From NCBI RefSeq assembly GCF_040901545.1, contig NZ_JBBDYL010000038.1, forward strand, positions 55,290 through 119,289: a stretch of DNA of 64,000 nt, in the 5' to 3' direction. The notes beneath the pieces are model-generated. The model was given only the letters and a program-made list of their open reading frames with translations, was not told where the DNA came from and did not search any database. The translations under genes were made by a program, and so were the position numbers. Positions 41,451 through 51,288 of this stretch are shown piece by piece (positions within the stretch are counted from its first letter, which is position 1; every line of letters starts with the position of its first letter). This DNA is from Sulfuricaulis sp040901545 (lineage in GTDB: Bacteria > Pseudomonadota > Gammaproteobacteria > Acidiferrobacterales > Sulfurifustaceae).

Positions 41451-41830
41451 AGAGTTCCTCCCGGAAACATTTTCCCTGTACCTCCGGAACAGCTTGCCTC
41501 GTTTTCAGGTTCAGATCAAATTATCTCCAGCGGGAGGGTGCAAGTGATTTATCGAACTGACTTTTAAACTCTTTCACTCGCAATTGTGTCGCTGCCGCGA
41601 GCGGAATGAGTTCCGCCGGTTTGGAAAACGCAGCCGGTTAAGTCAAAAATAGGTGAAACTGTGATTTGCAGGGTCCACGCGGATGTTCCGCTTGCCCACT
41701 GTTTCGCGCCACACGTCATGTCAATTCTCTGTGCCCCTTCACAAATGGAACAAATTTCCTGATCCTAGCGTCAATCATACACGGCCTGACGCGGCGCATT
41801 TTCGCCGCGCCGTCCCAGGAGCGGTAATCC
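41451..41830. other. Intergenic region between cupin and sugar dehydrogenase genes
   Basis: A 380-bp divergent gap. Close to 41800, GCGGCG and CGCCGC flank a CATTTT loop, forming a small hairpin 15-30 bases before the GSDH start. The rest holds no gene. CAGGAG at 41818 is the ribosome binding site of the sugar dehydrogenase. Confidence 0.4.
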
Positions 41831-43066
41831 ATGTCCCACCGAACAGCCACTGCGTCCCTCCACGTCACTTCCGCCGCGCTCGCCGTCTCCGTGCTGATCG
41901 CAACCGGCTGCAGCACCGGCGGCAGCAGTAGCTCCAACTCGCAGATGCAACCGACGAATATTCCGGCGCTGACGCTCGAACGTGCCTTTCCGTCGTTGAA
42001 TTTTGCGAGTCCGGTGGCGATGCTGCAGGCGCCGGGCGACAACACGCGCTGGTTCGTCGTCGAGCGTGGCGGCAACTCGGTCAACGGCAAGGTGATCGTT
42101 TTTCCCAACAATACCACCGCCACACCGACGCAAACCTCCGAGTTAATCAGCATTCCTGTTGATGCCTCCGGCGAAGGTGGCTTGCTGGGTGTGGCATTCC
42201 ATCCGAATTTCCCGACCACACCGCAGGTTTTTCTCTCCTATACGCGCACCGGCCCCGACGCCCAACATCCGCTCACCTCCGTCATCTCGCGTTTCACCAG
42301 CAACGACGGCGGCAACACGCTCGATCCCGACAGCGAACGGCAAATCCTCACGCTCGATCAACCTTTCGCCAATCACAACGGCGGGCATATCGCCTTCGAC
42401 CGCTTCGGAAAATTGTTTATCGGCCTCGGCGACGGCGGCTCGGGCGACGATCCGCAGGACCACGGGCAAAACGTCAATACCCTGCTGGGCGCAATGCTGC
42501 GTATCGACGTCGACGGCATTCCGGCGGCGGGCAAGAACTACGCGATACCGGGCGACAATCCCTTCGCCGGCGGTGGCGGTGCACCGGAAATCTATTCCTG
42601 GGGGCTGCGCAATCCCTGGCGTTGGAGCTTCGATCGCGACACCGGTCAACTGTGGCTGGGTGACGTTGGCCAAGGCGCCTGGGAAGAGATCGATATCATT
42701 GAACGCGGCGGCAACTACGGATGGAAGCCATGCGAGGGCGCGCATCTGCGAGGTTCATCCACGGCCTGCGGTAACGCGGCTTTTATCGATCCGATCGCCG
42801 AATACGAGCATTCCCAGGGCTGCTCGATCACCGGCGGTTACGTTTATCGCGGTACAAGCATTCCCGGTTTGTTCGGCGTCTATCTGTTCGGGGATTTTTG
42901 TTCCGGGACCATCTGGACTTTACGCGAGACATCCGGCGGCGCGCCTCTCGTGGAATCCGCCATCAGCAGCGGGCTGTCGGTGGTCTCGTTCGGACAATCC
43001 CTTGACGGTGAGGTTTATGTCGTCAACCTTGGCGGCACGCTGCATAAGATCATCCCGCTGCCGTAA
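41831..43066 (+). CDS. PQQ-dependent aldose sugar dehydrogenase (GSDH family), lipoprotein
   Basis: Periplasmic oxidoreductase of 411 residues with a six-bladed beta-propeller of the soluble glucose dehydrogenase/YliI type. The signal peptide ends at a lipobox-like ATGC (24-27) followed by a Ser/Gly/Asn-rich spacer. Landmarks are EGGLLGVAFHPNFP, FANHNGGHIAFDRFGKLFIG (with catalytic His), YSWGLRNPWRWSFD and DVGQGAWEEIDIIERGGNYG. PQQ as cofactor is inferred from the family; no PQQ synthesis genes are present here. Oxidises aldoses at the cell surface and passes electrons to quinone or an acceptor. Confidence 0.9.
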   Translation: MSHRTATASLHVTSAALAVSVLIATGCSTGGSSSSNSQMQPTNIPALTLERAFPSLNFASPVAMLQAPGDNTRWFVVERGGNSVNGKVIVFPNNTTATPTQTSELISIPVDASGEGGLLGVAFHPNFPTTPQVFLSYTRTGPDAQHPLTSVISRFTSNDGGNTLDPDSERQILTLDQPFANHNGGHIAFDRFGKLFIGLGDGGSGDDPQDHGQNVNTLLGAMLRIDVDGIPAAGKNYAIPGDNPFAGGGGAPEIYSWGLRNPWRWSFDRDTGQLWLGDVGQGAWEEIDIIERGGNYGWKPCEGAHLRGSSTACGNAAFIDPIAEYEHSQGCSITGGYVYRGTSIPGLFGVYLFGDFCSGTIWTLRETSGGAPLVESAISSGLSVVSFGQSLDGEVYVVNLGGTLHKIIPLP

Positions 43067-43185
43067 TCGAACCTGAGGGTGTCTGACCCCGCGGACGCGT
43101 TTATCGGTTCCGGCCCTGTATTATTTCGAATGCCGCGGCATTTTGATTACGATCAACGACAACACCGCTATTTTCCATTCAAATA

Positions 43186-43210
43186 TCACCATGTCGCCAG
43201 CCGATGGTGA
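43186..43210 (+). promoter_or_regulatory. Hairpin adjoining the CBS gene's ribosome binding site
   Basis: TCACCAT (43186-43192) pairs perfectly with ATGGTGA (43204-43210). The Shine-Dalgarno sequence starts 2 bases later. The structure could control access to the ribosome or stabilise the 5' end. Confidence 0.4.
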
Positions 43211-43224
43211 CAAAGGAGGTGGTT

Positions 43225-43641
43225 ATGCAAGTAAAGAAAATTATGACGCAAAAGTTGGAATCCATTCTGCCTACGGCGTCGTTACGCGAGGCCGCGCGGA
43301 GGATGCGCGATCTCCAGGTCGGTTCGCTACCGGTGGCGGAGGAAGGCGAGCTGATCGGCATGATCACGGATCGCGACATCTGTTGCCGGGGCGTGGCCGA
43401 CGGTTTCGACCCGGAGCACACCGAGGTTCATAAGATCATGTCGCGCGACGTCAAATTCTGCTTTAGCGAAGACAGCGTGTCCGAAGCCGTGCAGCAGATG
43501 GAGGAACACCACATCCGGCGGCTCGCCGTGCTGAACCGTGACAAGACCTTAGCCGGTTTTTTGTCGGTGGACGACCTCGCGCACTTCTCGTGCCAGTTGG
43601 CCGGTGAGGTGCTGGATTCCGCCCGGCCCGCGCACCACTGA
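43225..43641 (+). CDS. Two-CBS-domain protein
   Basis: A 138-residue stand-alone Bateman module. Two CBS domains are visible at about 5-60 and 72-130: VKKIMTQKLESILPTASLRE, GSLPVAEEGELIGMITDRDI and then VHKIMSRDVKFCFSEDSVSE, HHIRRLAVLNRDKTLAGFLS. Such proteins bind adenosine nucleotides and act as energy sensors. The ATG at 43225 is fixed by an excellent AAAGGAGGT ribosome binding site at 43212-43220. A hairpin (43186-43210) abuts this site. Confidence 0.9.
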   Translation: MQVKKIMTQKLESILPTASLREAARRMRDLQVGSLPVAEEGELIGMITDRDICCRGVADGFDPEHTEVHKIMSRDVKFCFSEDSVSEAVQQMEEHHIRRLAVLNRDKTLAGFLSVDDLAHFSCQLAGEVLDSARPAHH

Positions 43642-43801
43642 GCGAACGCGCGTCTGAACAAGCCCGGTCCTGTCCTTCCGCTGAGGAGGGGAGAGTATGG
43701 CGTCGACGCGCGACTGCGTGCCTGCTCACAAAGTGCTGTAACGTGACCACGGCGGATCACCTCATCGCCCACTACTCATCCTTATTGAACACGAAACCAC
43801 T

Positions 43802-44044
43802 ATGAGTGCTTCGGATTTCGGCATCCGTGTGGAATGTTATGCCGGGTACCGTGGTGAGCAGGAACCGCGGCGCTTCTGGCTGGGCGCGCGCCCGGTCGCG
43901 GTCGCGGAGATTCTGGATCGCTGGCTCGCGCCCGAGCACCGCTATTTCAAGGTTCGCGGTGACGATGCCGGCGCCTACCTTCTGCGGCACGACACTCGCG
44001 CCGACCGTTGGGAACTCACGTTGTTCGAGAGCCGGCCGGGTTAA
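43802..44044 (+). CDS. Small conserved protein (DUF6504-like)
   Basis: An 80-residue protein of a small domain seen widely in bacteria. The pattern is VECYAGYRGEQEPRRFWLG, then VAEILDRWLAPEHRYFKVR, and ending with AYLLRHDTRADRWELTLF. I recognise the pattern but not a function; family name given with moderate certainty. Two ATG starts are not available; this one lacks a strong ribosome binding site. Confidence 0.65.
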   Translation: MSASDFGIRVECYAGYRGEQEPRRFWLGARPVAVAEILDRWLAPEHRYFKVRGDDAGAYLLRHDTRADRWELTLFESRPG

Positions 44045-44169
44045 TCCGGCTCCACACCCGGTCCTCTCTGAGAATGACCGAGCTTGACCGCTTAATTTTC
44101 CGCGCCTACCTGTAATTTGATCCATAATGGTACGCGTCGCACGGTAGCAACGCGCGCCTCAAAGTTATT

Positions 44170-44773
44170 TCACAGCAACGGCCGCAAATATGGCCAGAAG
44201 TTGTCCAGTATCCGCCACTGCGCCTTGGCATTGGGATGTAATCGGTCCGGCTGCATCAATTCGCGATAGGTGACGATATCATCGAGCATATCCGGCACCA
44301 GCGCCACGCCCTGCTCGCGCGCGATTTCCCGGTAAACACGCCGGAACTTTCCGGCATAAGTACCGCCATAGTTGGGCGGGAGTTGCACGCCGGCCAGCAG
44401 CACGCGCGCCTTGATGTCCTTGGCTTTCGTGACCATCGCCGTGATGTTATGTTTCAACTGCGCGAGTGAAAGTCCGCGCAAGCCGTCGTTGGCGCCAAGC
44501 TCGATGATGACGACCGCCGGCTTGTGCTCGTCGAGCAGCCGCGGCAGCCGCGCGAGGCCGTTGGCACTGGTGTCGCCGCTGATGCTGGCGTTGACGATCC
44601 GGTAGTCGAGTCGTTCCTGCGCGAGGCGTTTCTTGAGCAGCGCGACCCAGCCGGATTGCACATCCATGCCGTAAGCCGCGCTCAAGCTGTCGCCAACGAC
44701 CAGCAGCGTGCGCTCGGCCGCGGACAGCGGCGCGAGCCACAGCAAACATAGTATTGCGAGAAATACACGACGC

Positions 44774-44775
<2 letters not shown>
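44170..44775 (-). CDS. tesA: Arylesterase / acyl-CoA thioesterase I (GDSL family)
   Basis: Periplasmic serine esterase of 201 residues. Signal peptide MRRVFLAILCLLWLAPLSAA. GDSL block: Ser30 in VVGDSLSAAYG; block III Asn in ELGANDGLRG; catalytic Asp/His in PDRLHPNAKAQ. The start at 44773-44775 overlaps the start codon of the divergent ABC ATPase gene, a compact version of the common tesA / ybbA-ybbP arrangement. Hydrolyses aryl esters and acyl-CoA thioesters in relatives. Confidence 0.93.
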
Positions 44776-45463
<688 letters not shown>

Positions 45464-45466
45464 CCG

Positions 45467-47962
45467 ATGCGCGGATTGCACCATTTCCGCCTGGCTCTGC
45501 GTCTGCTCGCGCGCGACTGGCGCGCCGGCGAGCTGCGCATCCTGGCCGCGGCCGTGGTGATCGCGGTTGGTGCGGTCACCGCCATCGGCTTTTTCAACGA
45601 CCGTCTCAACCGCGCCATGACCTATCAATCGGCCGATTTGCTGGGAGCCGATCTGCAACTGCGCGGTTCGCAGCCGGTTCCGGCGGAGTGGCGTCAGGCC
45701 GCCACCGAGCGCAACCTCCGACAGACCACTACACTCGAGTTCACCAGCGTGGTGGTGCGTGGCGACAAACTGCAGCTCGCCAGTGTCATGGCCGCCGGTC
45801 CGGGCTTTCCGCTGCGCGGTGCGTTGCGCACGGCCCCGGCCTTGTACGCCCCGGATGAAAAAATCAGCGAGCCTCCCGCCCCCGGCACGGTCTGGGCCGA
45901 GCCGCGCGTGCTGCAGGCGCTCGGACTCGAAATCGGCGCTCCCATCCAGATTGGCAACGCCAAGCTCACGGTCACGCGCGTGCTCACCTACGAACCGGGA
46001 CGCGCCGGCAGATTCTTCGCTTTTGCCCCGCGCGTGCTGATGCGCGAGGACGATGTTCCGCGCACCGGCGTGATCCAACCCGGCAGTCGCGTCAACTACG
46101 GTTATCTTTTCTCCGGCGCCGACGCGGACCTGGCACGCTTCAAAGACTGGCTCACGCCGCGGCTGTCGCCCCATCACCGGCTGCTCGATGTGCGCGATGA
46201 AACCAGCTCGATCGGCCGCGCGCTCGCGCGCGCCGAGCGTTATCTCGGGCTCACCAGCCTGCTCGCCGTGATTCTTGCCGGTGTTGCCATCGCCATGGGC
46301 GCGCGCCGCTACGGCGAGCGCCACTACGATGTGAGCGCGATGTTGCGTTGCCTCGGCGCCACCCAGCGCGACGTCGTCGCGCTGTTTCTGCCGCAGTTCC
46401 TGGTGCTTGGCATCGCGGCGAGCGCGCTCGGCTGCGCCCTCGGCTGGCTCGCGCAGGAGGCGATCTTTTATCTGCTCAAGGAACTGCGACCGGCGGGACT
46501 GCCGCCGGCCGGCGTCATGCCGGTGGCGTTCGGCCTGCTTGCCGGCCTCGTCACGCTCGCCGGCTTTGCGCTGCCGCCGCTGCTGCGATTGAAGCGCGTG
46601 TCGCCGCTGCGCGTACTGCGCCGCGAGCTCGCGCCGCTGCCGCCGGCGGCCTGGGCGGTGTACGGCTCAGCGGCCGCGGCGGTGCTGGTATTGGCGTGGC
46701 GCTTCACCGGTGACCTGCTGCTCACGGCGGCGGTGCTGGCCGGCAGTCTCGCGGCAACCGTGGCGCTCGCGATTTTTGCCGGCGCGTTGCTGGCCGTGGG
46801 CCGGCGCCTGCACCGGCGCGTCGGCGTCGCCTGGCGCTTCGGGCTGAACAACCTGTGGCGGCGCACACGCACCAGCATCGGCCAGATCCTCGCCTTCGGG
46901 CTGGCGCTCATGGCCATGGCGGTGATCGCGCTGCTGCGCACCGATCTGCTCACCACCTGGCAGACGCAACTGCCGCCGGATACGCCGAATCATTTCGCGT
47001 TCAACATCCTGCCGCAGGAAGTAGGCGGCGTGCAGCGCTATTTCGCGGCCGAGCAAATCAAGACGACCGCGCTCTACCCCATGGTGCGCGGGCGGTTGAC
47101 CGAGATCAACGGCAAACCGGTGACGCAGGCGGTGACCAAAGAGGAGTCGGACAACAATGCGCTCCGGCGCGAGCTCAATCTCAGCTGGGCTGACACGGTA
47201 CCGCCCGACAACCGCCTGACGCGCGGCGCGTGGTGGGATGCATCGGGCACGGGCAACCGGGTGTCGGTGGAAGAAAAGCTCGCGAACAAGCTCGGCATCG
47301 GGCTCGACGACGAGCTGACGTTTTCGATTGCCGGCGAGACGCTGCCAGCACGGGTGGCGAGCATCCGCACGGTGCAGTGGGATTCGTTTCATCCCAACTT
47401 CTATATGATCTTCCAGCCCGGAGCGCTTGCGCCCTACCCGGCCACGTATCTCACGAGCTTTCATCTCGCGCCGGATCAGAAACCGCTGATCACGACGCTG
47501 GTGCGCGCGTTCCCGTCGGTGACGGTGCTCGAGATGGATCAAATCCTGGCGCAGGTGCGCGCGATCCTCGCGCAGGTGACGGCGGCCGTCGAGCTGGTGT
47601 TGACGTTCGTGCTCGCGGCCGGGTTTGCGGTATTGTTCGCCGCGCTCGCGGCCAGTCTCGATGAACGCTTCTACGAGGGCGCGTTGCTGCGCACGCTGGG
47701 GGCAAACCGCCGCCAGTTGCGCGCCGCGCATCTCGCCGAATTCGTCGTGCTCGGCGTGCTCGCGGGGCTGCTGGCCGCGATCGGTACCGAGCTCATCGCC
47801 TACGTGTTGTACACGCGCGCGTTCGATCTCGAATACAGCTTCAAGTGGCCGGTATGGCTGGCCGCACCGCTGGCCGGGGGAGCATTGATCGGGTTGGTCG
47901 GCTTCTTCGGCACCCGGCGGGTGGTGAACCAGAGCCCGTTGACCGTGCTGCGCGCGTCGTAG
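45467..47962 (+). CDS. ybbP: ABC transporter permease (YbbP, FtsX family)
   Basis: Membrane permease of 831 residues with ten expected spans arranged as two FtsX-type domains. N-terminus: LRILAAAVVIAVGAVTAIGF; first FtsX region around residue 250-400 with ARRYGERHYDVSAMLRCLGA and, in the C-terminal region, LRTLGANRRQLRAAHLAEF, the mechanotransmission loop typical of the family. A large periplasmic domain lies between. Partner of YbbA. The long antisense open frames that overlap it reflect high GC content only. Confidence 0.92.
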   Translation: MRGLHHFRLALRLLARDWRAGELRILAAAVVIAVGAVTAIGFFNDRLNRAMTYQSADLLGADLQLRGSQPVPAEWRQAATERNLRQTTTLEFTSVVVRGDKLQLASVMAAGPGFPLRGALRTAPALYAPDEKISEPPAPGTVWAEPRVLQALGLEIGAPIQIGNAKLTVTRVLTYEPGRAGRFFAFAPRVLMREDDVPRTGVIQPGSRVNYGYLFSGADADLARFKDWLTPRLSPHHRLLDVRDETSSIGRALARAERYLGLTSLLAVILAGVAIAMGARRYGERHYDVSAMLRCLGATQRDVVALFLPQFLVLGIAASALGCALGWLAQEAIFYLLKELRPAGLPPAGVMPVAFGLLAGLVTLAGFALPPLLRLKRVSPLRVLRRELAPLPPAAWAVYGSAAAAVLVLAWRFTGDLLLTAAVLAGSLAATVALAIFAGALLAVGRRLHRRVGVAWRFGLNNLWRRTRTSIGQILAFGLALMAMAVIALLRTDLLTTWQTQLPPDTPNHFAFNILPQEVGGVQRYFAAEQIKTTALYPMVRGRLTEINGKPVTQAVTKEESDNNALRRELNLSWADTVPPDNRLTRGAWWDASGTGNRVSVEEKLANKLGIGLDDELTFSIAGETLPARVASIRTVQWDSFHPNFYMIFQPGALAPYPATYLTSFHLAPDQKPLITTLVRAFPSVTVLEMDQILAQVRAILAQVTAAVELVLTFVLAAGFAVLFAALAASLDERFYEGALLRTLGANRRQLRAAHLAEFVVLGVLAGLLAAIGTELIAYVLYTRAFDLEYSFKWPVWLAAPLAGGALIGLVGFFGTRRVVNQSPLTVLRAS

Positions 47963-48098
47963 CATCCGCGTGACATCCGGCAACGCGCCCGTGGTACCCG
48001 CCGGCCGCAACGGGCTGACGGCGGCCGCGTTTTGGCGGTCCGCTGAATGCGGACCGCAACGCGTCACGCCGACGATTGACCTGAGAAATTAGCGCTAG

Positions 48099-48701
48099 CT
48101 ACAGCGGCTTGATTTGAAACTTGCGAAACTTTACGACGCCGGCGGCATACTGCAAACCGATCGGCCCGCTGGCAAACTTACCGTCACGGGCGTCAGCCGT
48201 GCGCTTACCGTTTAACACCAAGGTCATGCGATCGCCCTTCACCGTGATCTCGTAGACGTTCCACTTGCCGCCGGCCTTCGGCATCGGCGATACCGGGGAG
48301 ATATGAGTGATGGCGCCGGTGCCGTAAGTCGGGTCCTTGCGCTCGTCGAAGATATTGGCTTCGTAGCAGGTCTTGTCGGATATTTTGTTCAAGTCGGAAC
48401 AGCGCATGAAGACGCCGCTGTTGGCGTCGTGGCTCACCCAGAATTCGACCCTGATCTGGAAATTCGAGTAGGCGTTTTTTGTCATCAGGTAGCTATAGGC
48501 CTTGTCGGGCGTCCGGTCGACCACGATGGCGCCGTCCTCCGCGCGCCAATTACCATCTCCGACGCGATTCCAGTTTTCCAGGCCGGATGCGCCGTCGATC
48601 AGCGTGATCCAACCTTCCTGAGTGTAAGTCTGACCGGCACATCCAAAACCGGTAAACACGACAACAAGCAAGCTCACTACTATTAGTGACAATCGTTTCA
48701 T
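48099..48701 (-). CDS. DUF1080 protein (3-keto-disaccharide hydrolase-like), exported
   Basis: Secreted protein of 200 residues with signal peptide and possible lipobox GFGC at 18-21. The DUF1080 beta-sandwich is complete: WITLIDGASGLENWNRVGDG at the start, WRAEDGAIVVDR, FQIRVEFWVSHDANSGVFMR in the middle and IGLQYAAGVVKFRKFQIKPL at the end. The fold binds carbohydrates, and members act as 3-keto-glycoside hydrolases. Specific substrate unknown. Monocistronic. Confidence 0.9.
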   Translation of the reverse strand: MKRLSLIVVSLLVVVFTGFGCAGQTYTQEGWITLIDGASGLENWNRVGDGNWRAEDGAIVVDRTPDKAYSYLMTKNAYSNFQIRVEFWVSHDANSGVFMRCSDLNKISDKTCYEANIFDERKDPTYGTGAITHISPVSPMPKAGGKWNVYEITVKGDRMTLVLNGKRTADARDGKFASGPIGLQYAAGVVKFRKFQIKPL

Positions 48702-48831
48702 GGCGGTTTCTCCTCTATCCTTCGGATTTGTCGAGCGATAAACTTGAGTTTGTCCACCGTACTGCGTGAGTCATGCTACTGGCGTGCAACTTCAACTGTC
48801 AGCGGGATCCTTTGCTACTGTCCTGAGTAAC

Positions 48832-48863
48832 AAAAAATGCCCCCCTCAATGGGGGGCGTTTTT
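48832..48863 (-). terminator. Strong intrinsic terminator, bidirectional
   Basis: CCCCCC and GGGGGG arms around a TCAAT loop (about 48838-48857), flanked by A6 on one side and T5 on the other, so it has a U-run on either strand. It lies 55 bases past the stop of the leftward gene at 48918 and so ends that transcript. Confidence 0.88.
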
Positions 48864-48917
48864 AAGAGACTGACAGTATTCAACTCAAAATTAATTTCTA
48901 TTTATTTTTCACCCTGA

Positions 48918-49100
48918 TTACTTCTTCGGCTCCGGGCACTTCATTTCTTTGCCGTCGACCTTCACCATGTCTCCGGGCTTCTTGTCCTTACATGCCTTGG
49001 CAATGGCTTCGGCCATGTGCTTGGCGGCGAAGCTGGTGGTGCTCAATCCCAGTCCGGCAATAAAGGTAAGCGCCATAAGACCCGTCAATAACTTCTTCAT
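48918..49100 (-). CDS. Small exported protein with two Cys
   Basis: A 60-residue protein: signal peptide MKKLLTGLMALTFIAGLGLS ending near SFAA (residues 23-26), then a mature part of about 34 residues rich in Lys with Cys37 and Cys55 (AIAKACKDKKPGD, KEMKCPEPKK). The two Cys could form a disulfide in the periplasm. There is a GGAGCATTAGC leader upstream of the ATG with a usable GGAG. Monocistronic, with its own terminator. Family not recognised. Confidence 0.7.
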   Translation of the reverse strand: MKKLLTGLMALTFIAGLGLSTTSFAAKHMAEAIAKACKDKKPGDMVKVDGKEMKCPEPKK

Positions 49101-49393
49101 GCTAATGCTCCTAAATAAATGTTGTGGTTAGAACTGATATATAGCAAGGATACCAATCCAGCCTCCCTGCGCGGCAATACTGTGCGCTCAAAACGGCAGC
49201 GCGTAAAGACGCGGTAATTCGATTACGCCATGCGTCATTAACAACCTGCCGGGGATGGCATGGACACATGCTAAGTGTGCGAAAAATATGAGTATTTCAT
49301 TCTTCCGTCACCCCCTGATAGGCAAGGTCGGCGGCGAGAACGGACGGCGGGCGCGGCGCCCCCGACGTGACGGGAAAGGGGGATGGCGGCACT
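49101..49393. other. Intergenic region, no gene seen
   Basis: Upstream region of the leftward small exported protein followed by sequence of no recognisable content up to the SRAP-like fragment. The short forward frame starting at 49255 has no family resemblance. Confidence 0.35.
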
Positions 49394-49457
49394 GCCCATC
49401 AGCCTCAAGGTCAATAGCCTTAAGCATCCGGTGGGGGAGTTGGCAGATCCGGTTTAA
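49394..49457 (+). pseudogene. SRAP C-terminal fragment (copy C)
   Basis: Forward frame ALPISLKVNSLKHPVGELAD then PV and a TAA stop at 49455-49457. This is the typical end of an SRAP/YedK protein (compare YPVSLKINNPKHQGEELV in the intact gene at 19422). No upstream SRAP sequence precedes it, so it is a relic. It is a diverged member of the repeat found around the toxin-antitoxin module at 54 kb. Confidence 0.55.
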
Positions 49458-49579
49458 AACAGCGGAGTGATTTTTTTAAATCGCCTTACACTTCAGTTGA
49501 TGCGGTTTACTCGAATATTTATTAATGAAAGCGGTAATCCGACTCCGGCAATCTCAAAAGCGATAGCAACTGCAAACTT

Positions 49580-50509
49580 CTAGCGCTTGGCGATGAGTTG
49601 ACCACGCTGATATTGCTGTGGTGAGAGACCGGTGTGTTTCTTGAACGCCTTGGAAAACGCGGCGGCGGACTCGTATCCGCTCTGCTCGGCGATCCGGGCG
49701 AGTGGCATTCGGGTATCGCGCAACAGTTCCATGGCGCGGGTCATGCGAAGTTGCTTGAGATACTCGATGGGACCATAACCGAGCAGGTCCTGAAAACGCT
49801 TGGCGAACTTGGCGCGCGAGGCCCGCGCCTCGCGTCCCAGAATCGCCACCGTCCAGCGGTGCTCGGGCTTGCTGTGCATGGCGGCGAGCGCGCGACTGAC
49901 CACGGGATCGGCGAATGCGGCGAGCAGGCCCACGGGCGTTTGCTGTTGTTGTGTCCATGCCCGCAGGAGATAAATCAGCAACGGCTCGGTGAGGCGGTTC
50001 ATGATCGTTTGTGATCCATCGGTGCTCGTGTGTGCTTCACGATCGATGAGGGCGATGATACTGGCCATTTGACCAGCGTCATGCCCGGCGCGGATATGCA
50101 TCACGCGCGGCAGGCGACGCAGCAAGGGGTGCGACCGGAGCTGATCCAGCTGGTAATACCCACAGAGAAAGACCGTGGGATCGCCTGACTTTTTGTCGTC
50201 GAGATTGGTGAAACGATTGAGGTCAGGCACGGCCAGCGCCTTGGGGATAACGGGCTGGGACTCGCCACGCCAGAGCCGGTGCGCATCGCCATAGGGCAGC
50301 ACGACGATGTCTCCGGTGGCCAGTGAGACTCGCTGCCTGCGGTGCTCCGGTAGCAACTCGAATTCGGTCCCGCCGTCCTTGATGACATGAAACAGCATCT
50401 GTCCGCCCCGGGCTTCGAGCGCCATCTGCCAGTCGCCATGATAGGCGCAGCGGGCAAAGACGCCGCCCGTCACAGCCATATCCCGGAAAACGGTATCGAG
50501 GATTCCCAT
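49580..50509 (-). CDS. AraC-family regulator with N-terminal cupin domain
   Basis: Transcription factor of 309 residues. The N-terminal half (to about 190) is a cupin_6-type ligand domain (GDIVVLPYGDAHRLW). The C-terminal half has the two helix-turn-helix motifs: ASRAKFAKRFQDLLGYGPIE then YLKQLRMTRAMELLRDTRMP, and LARIAEQSGYESAAAFSKAF. It is transcribed away from the AhpD-like gene at 50666, with 156 bp between, so I infer it controls that gene. A class of AraC regulators with this layout is known to control genes for quinone or peroxide handling. Confidence 0.9.
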   Translation of the reverse strand: MGILDTVFRDMAVTGGVFARCAYHGDWQMALEARGGQMLFHVIKDGGTEFELLPEHRRQRVSLATGDIVVLPYGDAHRLWRGESQPVIPKALAVPDLNRFTNLDDKKSGDPTVFLCGYYQLDQLRSHPLLRRLPRVMHIRAGHDAGQMASIIALIDREAHTSTDGSQTIMNRLTEPLLIYLLRAWTQQQQTPVGLLAAFADPVVSRALAAMHSKPEHRWTVAILGREARASRAKFAKRFQDLLGYGPIEYLKQLRMTRAMELLRDTRMPLARIAEQSGYESAAAFSKAFKKHTGLSPQQYQRGQLIAKR

Positions 50510-50665
50510 CGATCCACTTTCTAGCTCTATTTGGACGATTAGACAAGTTATTAGGACGGATCGATATCGTCAGTCCAGAATTTCCCCGGTATCGTTCGGT
50601 CACAGAAGGACCATGTACTTCAGGACTTTAAATTCAACATTCACTTTCATAGAAAGGAGACAGCC

Positions 50666-51229
50666 ATGTCGTACCAGAAATTTCCACTTCATACCTCGGC
50701 CACGGCGCCGGCCGCAGCCAAGCCTGCGTTTGAGAAACTCGAAAAAACCATGGGGTTCATTCCAAATCTGTACGCCCATCTGGCGGAGGCGCCGGCGGCG
50801 CTGTACGGGTATCTGGCGCTCAGCGACCAGTTCAAGCAGGCATCGCTGAGCCCGGTCGAGCAGCAAGTGGTGTTGATCAGCGCCAGTATCGTAAACGGCT
50901 GCGACTACTGCGCCGCCGCGCATTCGTTCGTGGCCCGTAATCTGGTGAAGGCCGACGGCAAGGTCATCGATGCACTCCGTGCGCGCCGCGATTTGCCCGA
51001 CGCCCGCCTGAACGCGCTGGCCCGTTTCACCCGCGAAATGGTGGAAACCCGCGGACGTCCCGCGCCGGCCGCGGTGACCGCGTTTTACGCCGCCGGTTTT
51101 GACCAACGGGCGGTGCTCGAGGTGATTACCGGAATCGCGCTCAAAACGCTCTCGAACTACATGAACCACATAACCGACACTCCGCTCGACGCCACTTTCG
51201 AGCCCGAGCGCTGGAACGACGCGGCGTAA
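50666..51229 (+). CDS. Carboxymuconolactone decarboxylase / AhpD-like protein
   Basis: All-helical protein of 187 residues of the AhpD-like superfamily. The redox centre is Cys79-x-x-Cys82-x3-His86 in GCDYCAAAHS, the arrangement used for alkylhydroperoxidase activity. AAGGAG precedes the ATG by about 8 bases. Divergent from the AraC regulator and followed by the YHS gene 59 bases later. Peroxidase role inferred. Confidence 0.9.
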   Translation: MSYQKFPLHTSATAPAAAKPAFEKLEKTMGFIPNLYAHLAEAPAALYGYLALSDQFKQASLSPVEQQVVLISASIVNGCDYCAAAHSFVARNLVKADGKVIDALRARRDLPDARLNALARFTREMVETRGRPAPAAVTAFYAAGFDQRAVLEVITGIALKTLSNYMNHITDTPLDATFEPERWNDAA

Positions 51230-51288
51230 GTTGCGACGCGGGTACACGTTATATCAACCCTAACCAGTCCATTGAATCGAGGTGACAC

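Noticed and set aside
43076..43100. Transposon end (GGTGTCTGACCCC phrase; a similar GGTGTCTGGCACC at 63702)
   Set aside because: The phrase is common in intergenic DNA of proteobacteria and no transposase, terminal inverted repeat or target duplication accompanies it here.
46667..48067. 466-residue reverse frame opposite ybbP
   Set aside because: Same reason: antisense of a GC-rich coding gene, no domain, no ribosome binding site.
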